From assembly GCA_963205495.1 (NCBI GenBank), contig CAUJIN010000026.1, positions 1 to 64,000 of the forward strand: a stretch of DNA of 64,000 bases, in the 5' to 3' direction. How positions within the stretch are numbered: position 1 is the stretch's first letter; every line of letters begins with the position of its first letter. Below the pieces are notes generated by a model. The model made no database searches, was not told the origin of the DNA, and saw only the letters and a program-made list of their open reading frames with translations. Both the position numbers and the translations under genes were made by a program. Source of the DNA: Pseudomonadota bacterium (GTDB taxonomy: Bacteria; Pseudomonadota; Gammaproteobacteria; Xanthomonadales; Xanthomonadaceae). Positions 58,769 through 64,000 of this stretch are shown here, piece by piece.

Positions 58769-59248
58769 TCAGCCCGCCGCCTCGCCCAGCTTGCTTTGCA
58801 GATACAGCGCAAGCCCCAGGCTGCGAATCAGGCGCAGCTGCTTCTCCAGCCAGTAGGCGTGGTCTTCCTCGGTGTCCTTGAGCTGGGCCAGCAGCAGGTC
58901 GCGGGTGACGTAGTCGCCATGGCGCTCGCACAGCGCGATGCCCTCGGCCAGATGCTTGCGCACCGCGTACTCGGTGGCCAGATCCTTCTCCAGCATCTCC
59001 TCCACCTCGCGCCCCGGCTCGAACGCATCGGCGCGCATGTCCGGCGTGCCTTCCAGGAACAGGATGCGGCGCATCAGCGCGTCGGCGTGCTGGGTTTCCT
59101 CCTCCATCTCGTGGCTGAGGCGCGCGTGCAGGGCGTGCAGGCCGAGATCCTCGTAGCGGCGCGAGTGGGCGAAGTACTGGTCGCGCGCGGCCAGCTCGCC
59201 GCGCAGCAGGTAATTGAGGAAATCGACAACCTCGGGATGGCCCTTCAT
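58769..59248 (-). CDS. bfr: Bacterioferritin-type iron storage protein, heme Met absent
   Basis: A 159-residue four-helix ferritin. Ferroxidase ligands Glu18, Glu51, His54, Glu93, Glu127 and His130 are present, so it should oxidise and store iron as 24-mers. Residue 52, the heme-coordinating Met of E. coli bacterioferritin, is Thr here (EETQHAD). It may therefore not bind heme unless it pairs with another subunit. [22 protein letters not shown] and [14 protein letters not shown] are typical family segments. The ATG at 59248 gives MKGHPEVV. No bacterioferritin-associated ferredoxin gene is adjacent. Confidence 0.93.
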   Translation of the reverse strand: MKGHPEVVDFLNYLLRGELAARDQYFAHSRRYEDLGLHALHARLSHEMEEETQHADALMRRILFLEGTPDMRADAFEPGREVEEMLEKDLATEYAVRKHLAEGIALCERHGDYVTRDLLLAQLKDTEEDHAYWLEKQLRLIRSLGLALYLQSKLGEAAG

Positions 59249-59409
59249 CGGCAGGCTCCGGCGAAAACAGGCAGACAGTATGCCAAGTCCGGCCTGCGGG
59301 AGGTGCGATGCGGACCGCGCATCCGCCGAACCCGTGCTGCAATCCCTGCACGAGCCGCGGATACCGCCCCGGCGGCTTCGGCACCAGATCCATTCCCGCG
59401 AAAGCCCCC

Positions 59410-59573
59410 AAGGCTTGTCAGACGCGCGATCTCGCGCACCGACTTCTTCTCGCGCCAATGCAGCCGCCGTGCTTTTCCCGTCATCGACATGGGGCACACC
59501 TCGTCGGATTCCTCCTGGTCAAATACCGCAGGAAGGTTGGGGTACCCCGGTCAGATTTGGATCGGCATCAACA
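59410..59573 (-). mobile_element. IS21-family left-end remnant (IstA N-terminus)
   Basis: On the minus strand from 59490 the frame reads [17 protein letters not shown] then [10 protein letters not shown]. This is the form of IS21-family IstA N-terminal helix-turn-helix sequences, and it breaks off after 27 codons. Upstream, AAATCTGACC and GTATTTGACC recur as would transposase-binding repeats, and TGTTGATG at 59573-59566 could be the tip. No IstB and no right end were seen. Family assignment is from memory of sequence style, so it is tentative. Confidence 0.45.
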
Positions 59574-59912
59574 GAGCAAGCGCTACGAGCGCACCAGCGT
59601 GTCACCTGTCCGGAGGGGTACGCGGTTTGCCTGGCGCGGGATCAACGGGGAAGGGCGGCGAACGGGGTTTGAATCGCCGCAGGACAATCGGCGGGTCGCG
59701 GAAACAGAGGCTGGAGTTCAGTTTTCCGAACCCGGGATCAGAGTACGGTTTTCGACACGGAGCCGCGTCGGACTCGAGGGTGGAACATGGCAGTCAGATG
59801 CACCGTGCCCCTCTGATCACTATCCGCGACACACCGCTGCATCCGGCTCGCGCGCCGGTGGAAGTGGCAGACCATTGCGTACTTGCCGCTGATTGTTGTA
59901 GCGTGTAGCCCG

Positions 59913-60044
59913 TCATCACGAGCACAGGCCGCCTGCCTGTCACCAACCTGCCGACCTGCGGCAAGGTGGTTTCCGGGACAACCGGGATGAGGCGTTCGGG
60001 GATTCCCGTCGCAACAGCTGCAGGCAACCGGCCCTCCTCGTGAG
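59913..60044 (+). pseudogene. 44-codon orphan frame ending at a terminator
   Basis: Between a TAG and a TGA the plus strand reads PVITSTGRLPVTNLPTCG then KVVSGTTGMRRSGIPV and ATAAGNRPSS. No ATG or GTG start lies upstream in frame, and the composition is protein-like. It may be the tail of a lost gene, perhaps phage- or integron-derived. The stop falls in the loop and stem of the terminator at 60031. Confidence 0.35.
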
Positions 60045-60053
60045 GGCTTTTTT
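60031..60053 (+). terminator. Intrinsic terminator
   Basis: GCCCTC (60031-60036) and GAGGGC (60042-60047) form a 6-bp stem with a CTCGT loop, followed by TTTTTT. It is a textbook rightward terminator, yet no intact upstream rightward gene exists, which suggests a small transcript or a lost gene. Confidence 0.75.
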
Positions 60054-60176
60054 GTTGCCATCGCCCGATTAATCGACAACTTGCGGGGCGATTCAAAAAT
60101 ACCGCTAAAGCGTCGGCTGCGCCCATTCCGTCCGGCGCCGCCTGCGCATCCGTGGGCGGACGGTTGGAGCGTAACC

Positions 60177-61706
60177 ATGAAGAAGGAATCACCTGCGCGA
60201 ATGCCGGAACAGGCGTCGTCGGCAGTGGCGCACGCGGCGGCACCAGGGTCCGGGCAGGCCGAGGGTTTTCTGGAGTCTCTGGGGCTGTACGGCCTGTCGC
60301 ACCTGGATGCTGCGGTGCTGGCGGCGCTGGCCGCGGAAACCCCGATGCTGCTGATCGGACCGCACGGCAGCGCGAAAAGCGCCTTGCTGGAGCGCCTTGC
60401 AGCGGCGCTGGGCCTGGAGCACCGGCACTACAACGCGAGCCTGCTGTCGTTCGACGACCTCGTGGGCTTTCCGGTGCCCGAGGGAGGCGGGCTGAAATAC
60501 CTGCACACGCCCGCCACCCTGTGGGGCGCGCAGAGCGTGTTCCTGGACGAGATCAGCCGCTGCCGTCCCGAAGTGCAGAACAAGCTGTTCTCGATCATCC
60601 ACGAAAAGCGCGTGCAGGGTATCGCCCTGGGCGAGCTGCGCTACCGCTGGTCGGCGATGAACCCCCCGGCCGGAGAGGACGACGAGGAGGAGGACGCCTA
60701 CCTCGGCTCCGTGCCGCTGGACCCGGCGCTGGCCGACCGCTTCGGTTTCGTGCTGGAACTCCCGGCGCTGGAAGATCTCGACCCGCAGGCGCGCCGGCAG
60801 GTGATCCGCAGCGGGCTGGCGAACTCGGGCAACGCGGCTCCGGCCATCGAATTTCCTGCGCTGGTGGAGGCCAGCCGGCAGCACGCACAGCGCAGCGCGC
60901 AGCGCGACGCGGGCTGGATCACCGGCTAAACGAGCGCGCTGGTCGGGCCGCTCAAGCAGGCGGGGCTGGCCCTTTCCGGTCGCCGCGCGGCGATGCTCGC
61001 CGGCAACATCGCCGCCGTGCAGGGGGCGCGGGAAGCGCTGGCCGACAGCGGCCTCGGACCGCAGATCGAGGGGCTGGATGCGCTGGCCGACTCGGCCCTG
61101 GTCGCGCTGCGCCACGGCCTGCCGCAGCGCGCGCAGGGCAAGCCCGTGGACGCCGGACTGCTGGCTACCCTGCACCGCCAGGCCGCCGACGCGGTGACCC
61201 AGGCCCAGGCGGACGATGCCCTGGCAAAGATCCTGGACGAAGTCCATCCCGTGCGCCGGGTGGGCATGGCGCTGGAGACCCTCGCGCACGACCGCGCCCG
61301 GATCGCGCGCGGCACGATGTCGCTGCTGGTGTCCGACGCGCTCGCCGCGCAGGACACCCAGGCCCGCTGGGTGCTCTCGCAGGAGCTGCTGCCGCGCATC
61401 GCCGCGCTCGACTGCGTGGATGTGCCCACCCTGGAGCTGCTGGCGGGCCCGTTCACGGCCCAGGTGGCCTTCGAGTCGCGGCCGGACCTTCGCCAACAGA
61501 TTCCCCGCAGCCGGGTCGATCCGTTCAACGCGCTGGTGGAAGCCGTCGGCGCGCTGGACGCGAACGACCCGGGCGACGTGGCGCTGGGCAACCTCGGCGC
61601 GGCGCTCTACGCCAGCGACGAGGGCGCTTCGGCACCGGCGCTGCTGGCGCGCCAGCGCGCCCTGCTGCGCGAGAAGCTGGAGGAGGGCGCGCGCCGTGCA
61701 CGCTGA
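60177..61706 (+). pseudogene. MoxR-family AAA ATPase gene with in-frame TAA
   Basis: Without one TAA at 60927-60929 this would be a 509-residue MoxR-type ATPase. The first 250 codons hold Walker A (GPHGSAKS, 61-68), Walker B (VFLDE, 121-125) with DEISRCRPEVQNKLFSIIHE, and the sensor SAMNPP at about 159-164. After the TAA the same frame continues through TSALVGPLKQAGLALSGRR, an AAA lid-type sequence, to a stop at 61706. The missing residue is most simply Tyr (TAC to TAA). It may be a true nonsense mutation, readthrough, or a sequencing error. Two separate products are possible: 60177-60929, and a rest starting at ATG 60993. MoxR proteins usually act with a VWA partner, which is encoded 740 bp downstream. 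Confidence 0.8.
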
Positions 61707-62445
61707 ACTCCCCGCCCGAATGCTGGGCAACATGAGCGCGCCGCCGCGCTCGGTGGTCACCCTTCCCCGGCTGCCGGTGCCGGGAACCGCGCCCGCGGAA
61801 GCGGCCAACGAGCCCGCCAGCGACGCCGAAACCGGCGCCGCGGGCGGGGTTCCGGTCGGTCCGGGCGGCGGCCTGCTGCAATCGGGCGCGCTGCGCATCG
61901 CGCGCATCCGCCTGGGAACCGCGCTCGACGCGGCGACGGCCCCGGGCATTGCGGAGATCCTGCTGGCCCGGCCGCTGGAGCTGGTCCGCCAGCTGGTCGT
62001 TCTTGCGCGCAGGCAGCAGGGCGCTGAAGGCGCGGGCGACCCCTTCGGCTCGGCGGGCACCGCGCTGCCCCCGCCGATGCGGATGGAGGAGGGCGCGGCG
62101 GTCGACGAACTGGTCCGCCGGTTCGGGGCGATGCCCTGGCCCGACTGGGTGCCCACCGTGGGCTTCATCGTGGCGGGCTCGCCCGAGGCCGAGGAGGAAT
62201 CCGGCGCGTCCGGGCGCACGCCCGTTCCGGTGGGCGTGGCCTGCCCGCTGCTCGCCGCGCGGCTCATCACGCGGATGCGCGGCCCGGTGTTCCTGCGCGA
62301 CGCCGCGCCCGCCTTCGCCCGCCTGCTCGCGCCCAGTGAGCGCGACGCCGCGTACGCCATCCACGATCTCTGGCTGCCGATCCGGCCGGGCCGCGCGCGC
62401 CCCGCGCCCTGCCCGATCGAACGTCCCGAAGGAGAAACCCGATGA
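61696..62445 (+). CDS. Unrecognised protein between MoxR ATPase and VWA protein
   Basis: A 249-residue protein without a recognised family. A Pro/Ala/Gly-rich N-terminal third (1-75) leads to helical sequence (80-125, LLARPLELVRQLVVLARRQQ) and a region with WPDWVPTVGFIVAG (about 154-167). The last third has VACPLLAARLITRMRGPVFLRDAAPAFARLL in two pieces. No signal or membrane segment is clear. The GTG at 61696 was chosen for its AGGAGG 9 nt upstream and its overlap with the ATPase 3' end; ATG codons at 61720 and 61732 are alternatives. Overlap with the VWA gene by 4 nt ties it to that operon. It may bridge the ATPase and the VWA protein; this is speculation. Confidence 0.65.
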   Translation: MHAELPARMLGNMSAPPRSVVTLPRLPVPGTAPAEAANEPASDAETGAAGGVPVGPGGGLLQSGALRIARIRLGTALDAATAPGIAEILLARPLELVRQLVVLARRQQGAEGAGDPFGSAGTALPPPMRMEEGAAVDELVRRFGAMPWPDWVPTVGFIVAGSPEAEEESGASGRTPVPVGVACPLLAARLITRMRGPVFLRDAAPAFARLLAPSERDAAYAIHDLWLPIRPGRARPAPCPIERPEGETR

Positions 62446-63863
62446 ACGCCCCCGCCCCTGCGCTCCCGCGCGAAGCGCCCGCCGCCGCGTCGCGGGCCCT
62501 GCCCCCCATTTCTCCCGCCGAGCAAGAGCGCGTTGCCGCCTTGGTGCGCCAGTGCGTGCCGCTGCGCCATCCCGCCTTCGGCAAGCTGCTGCGGCTGCTG
62601 TCGATCGAACTCTCCCGCGAGGTACCGACCGCCGCGGTCACCACCGGCTCGCGCTCGCGCCTGCTCATCAACCCGGACTTCCTCGCCGAACGCTGTCGCA
62701 CCGAGGAGCATCTGGCCATGCTGGTGATGCACGAGCTCTACCACGTCCTGCTCGGCCACACCCGGATCTACCGGCGCCCGACGCTGGCCGCCAACTGGGC
62801 GTTCGACTGCATCATCAATGCGCAGCTCTGCCGGCTCCATCCCGGCCCGGGGTTCACCTCGTTCTTCCGCTCGCTGGCCGCGCCGGACGGGCCGTGGAGC
62901 CTGATCGCCCCGCCGCCCGGCTGGCCCGACGCGCCGCGCTACGCCGGCGGCGCGCTGGGCGACGTGCACCGGCGACTGTACGACGACGACGGCGTGACCA
63001 CGGAGGAGCTCTTCGCGCTGCTGGAACGCACTGAGATCCGGCTCGATCCCGAGGACATCCGGCGACTGCTGGGCAGCCACGAGTCGGACTCGGGCTCGGA
63101 AGCACCGAACGGCGACCCGCTGCGGCTGGATCCGGACCTTCTCTCCGAGGTCCGGCGCATCGTCGCGCGCTGGCCGATGGTCACCCGCCGCGGGGGCGTC
63201 GACGACGGGGGGGAACCGGAACTCCGCCGGGACACCCTGCGCCGCCACCCGCGGGCGCGGCGCGCGCTGCGCCGGCTCCTGCGCAAGGCCGCCTTCGGCG
63301 CGGGCGGCGGGCCGCCACGGCGCACGCAGGTGATGCTGGATGCGTCCACCGTGCTGCCGCAGGCGCGCGACCGTCGCGCGCAGCTGCAACGGCTCATGGG
63401 CAACACGCCCCTGCTGTGGCAGGGCCAGATGCGACAGGACGGCCGACAGGACAGCGGGCAGGTGAACGTGTATCTGGACGTGTCCGGCTCCATGGCCTCG
63501 TGGCTGCCGCTGCTGCTGGACGCGCTCTCCAGCGCGGCCGCGCTGGTGCGCTGGCCGGTGTTCGGGTTCTCCACCCAGGTGCACCCGATCACCCGCGCCG
63601 AACTCGCCGCGGGAAGCTACCGCTCAACCGGCGGCACCGACATCGCCTGCGTTGCGCAGCATCTGGTCGATACCGGAGCAAAGCGCGCCTTGATCGTTAC
63701 CGATGGCGAGGTGCAGGAGATCCCCGCCCGCCTGTTCGAGCGCCTGCGCCGCTCCGGTCCGCGCGTGCAGGTGGGACTGATCGACGGCGGCCGGGCCGAC
63801 TTCTGCGCGCGCCTGGGCTGGAGCGTTACCGCGCTGCCGCCCCTGGACTTCGCCGCCGCCTGA
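62442..63863 (+). CDS. Metallopeptidase-like / VWA protein (DUF2201 type)
   Basis: A 473-residue protein pairing two domains. The N-terminal half has HELYHVLLGHTR at 97-108, a HExxH zinc-binding helix of the DUF2201 N-terminal type, followed by WAFDCIINAQL. The C-terminal domain (about 340-473) is von Willebrand A-like, with the MIDAS residues DVSGS at 346-350 and TGGTD (Thr) and TDGE (Asp) later. A Pro/Arg-rich linker joins the two. DUF2201 proteins commonly accompany MoxR ATPases, consistent with the gene upstream, and such pairs probably act as substrate-remodelling machines. Start ATG at 62442 overlaps the previous stop by 4 nt. Confidence 0.85.
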   Translation: MNAPAPALPREAPAAASRALPPISPAEQERVAALVRQCVPLRHPAFGKLLRLLSIELSREVPTAAVTTGSRSRLLINPDFLAERCRTEEHLAMLVMHELYHVLLGHTRIYRRPTLAANWAFDCIINAQLCRLHPGPGFTSFFRSLAAPDGPWSLIAPPPGWPDAPRYAGGALGDVHRRLYDDDGVTTEELFALLERTEIRLDPEDIRRLLGSHESDSGSEAPNGDPLRLDPDLLSEVRRIVARWPMVTRRGGVDDGGEPELRRDTLRRHPRARRALRRLLRKAAFGAGGGPPRRTQVMLDASTVLPQARDRRAQLQRLMGNTPLLWQGQMRQDGRQDSGQVNVYLDVSGSMASWLPLLLDALSSAAALVRWPVFGFSTQVHPITRAELAAGSYRSTGGTDIACVAQHLVDTGAKRALIVTDGEVQEIPARLFERLRRSGPRVQVGLIDGGRADFCARLGWSVTALPPLDFAAA

Positions 63864-63900
63864 TTCACGACCAACCCCTGTACCGATAAAGGAAACCAAC

Positions 63901-64000
63901 ATGGACATGACCCGTTCCACCCTGGCCGAGTGGGTGCTGCCCGGCCACCCCGACAAGCTCTGCGATGCCCTGGCCGACCGCATCGTCGGCGAAGTGCTGC
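63901..64000 (+). CDS. Methionine adenosyltransferase-like gene, 5' part
   Basis: The window ends 33 codons into this gene. The first residues MDMTRSTLAEWVLP are followed by GHPDKLCDALADRIVGEVL. GHPDK followed by a D is the ATP/Met-binding start of MetK-type S-adenosylmethionine synthetases. The usual preceding FTSESVSE is replaced by LAEWVLP, so this is a divergent member and possibly not the housekeeping enzyme. AAAGGAAACC precedes the ATG. It is 37 nt after the VWA gene, on the same strand, and may belong to that operon. Only the N-terminus is visible, so the assignment is partial. Confidence 0.7.
   Translation, partial: MDMTRSTLAEWVLPGHPDKLCDALADRIVGEVL

Larger units (their letters stand above)
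59249..60176. other. Gene-poor region with mobile-element remnant
   Basis: No intact gene is supported over 928 bp. The stretch contains the IS21-like remnant at 59410-59573, a 44-codon open frame ending in a terminator (60031-60053), and otherwise unassigned sequence with lower GC than its surroundings. Several short frames on both strands are Arg-rich and unconvincing. The region looks like a scar from past insertions. Confidence 0.55.

Noticed and set aside
59655..59690. T-arm-like GGTTTGAATC suggesting a tRNA
   Set aside because: No cloverleaf arms or acceptor stem could be formed around it.
59308..59892. 194-codon plus-strand frame in the gene-poor region
   Set aside because: The sequence is Arg/Pro/Gly-rich without protein pattern and crosses the IS21-like remnant in antisense.
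60189..63584. 1131-codon minus-strand open frame over the MoxR-VWA operon
   Set aside because: It is antisense to genes with clear AAA and VWA motifs, is His/Arg/Gln-rich, and results from the high GC content.

Overview
The window is a dense, GC-rich chromosomal segment of a gammaproteobacterium. The gene orders bamD / rluD-pgeF-clpB, ybbA-ybbP / tesA, bpt-tilS, xseB-ispA and minC-minD-minE, the class III PHA synthase pair, and dispersed GTAG-headed REP hairpins point to the Xanthomonadales (Lysobacterales) or close relatives. This placement rests on gene content only; no rRNA or tRNA gene was found. Genes are packed with frequent 1-14 nt overlaps, and the high GC content creates very long antisense shadow frames that were discarded.

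Layout. 1-8.9 kb: mostly minus strand, with a small HMA-like protein, a SpoU-type RNA methyltransferase coupled to an RND efflux pump and its adaptor, a HExxH protein, and a GNAT-minC-minD-minE operon. 9-16 kb: an FNR-type regulator, outer-membrane phospholipase A, PEP carboxylase, and cysteine synthase divergent from a CysB-like regulator. 16-21.5 kb: a hybrid histidine kinase coupled to a receiver/GGDEF/EAL protein whose catalytic motifs are lost. 21.6-31.6 kb: DUF4126, a coiled-coil membrane protein, bactofilin, ErpA, NudC, AmpE, an NAD synthetase with an eroded glutaminase domain, BamD, RluD, PgeF and a CsgG-like protein. 31.8-39.4 kb: ClpB behind a heat-shock promoter match, an acyltransferase-SGNH protein, a DUF3228 protein, an M19 dipeptidase and uracil phosphoribosyltransferase. 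39.4-43.3 kb: polyhydroxyalkanoate genes phaB, phaR, phaC and phaE.

43.3-53.3 kb: a membrane protein and a NarL-type regulator, an SRPBCC protein, the ybbA/ybbP transporter with tesA, then bpt, tilS, xseB and ispA. 53.3-54.6 kb is an accessory insert: a HigB/HigA-type toxin-antitoxin pair with a clear palindromic operator. It lies between two 116-bp direct repeats, each holding a REP hairpin and the 3' end of the neighbouring aminotransferase gene. 54.6-59.2 kb: a class III aminotransferase with a kinase-fold partner, a tandem-repeat secreted protein, a two-component pair and a bacterioferritin. 59.2-60.2 kb has no intact gene but holds an IS21-like remnant and an intrinsic terminator.

60.2 kb to the end is the most unusual region. 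It carries a MoxR-family AAA ATPase gene interrupted by one in-frame TAA, an unrecognised protein, a protein combining a HExxH domain with a von Willebrand A domain, and the start of a divergent methionine adenosyltransferase-like gene cut off by the window edge. This looks like one operon and is the best candidate for an undescribed system.
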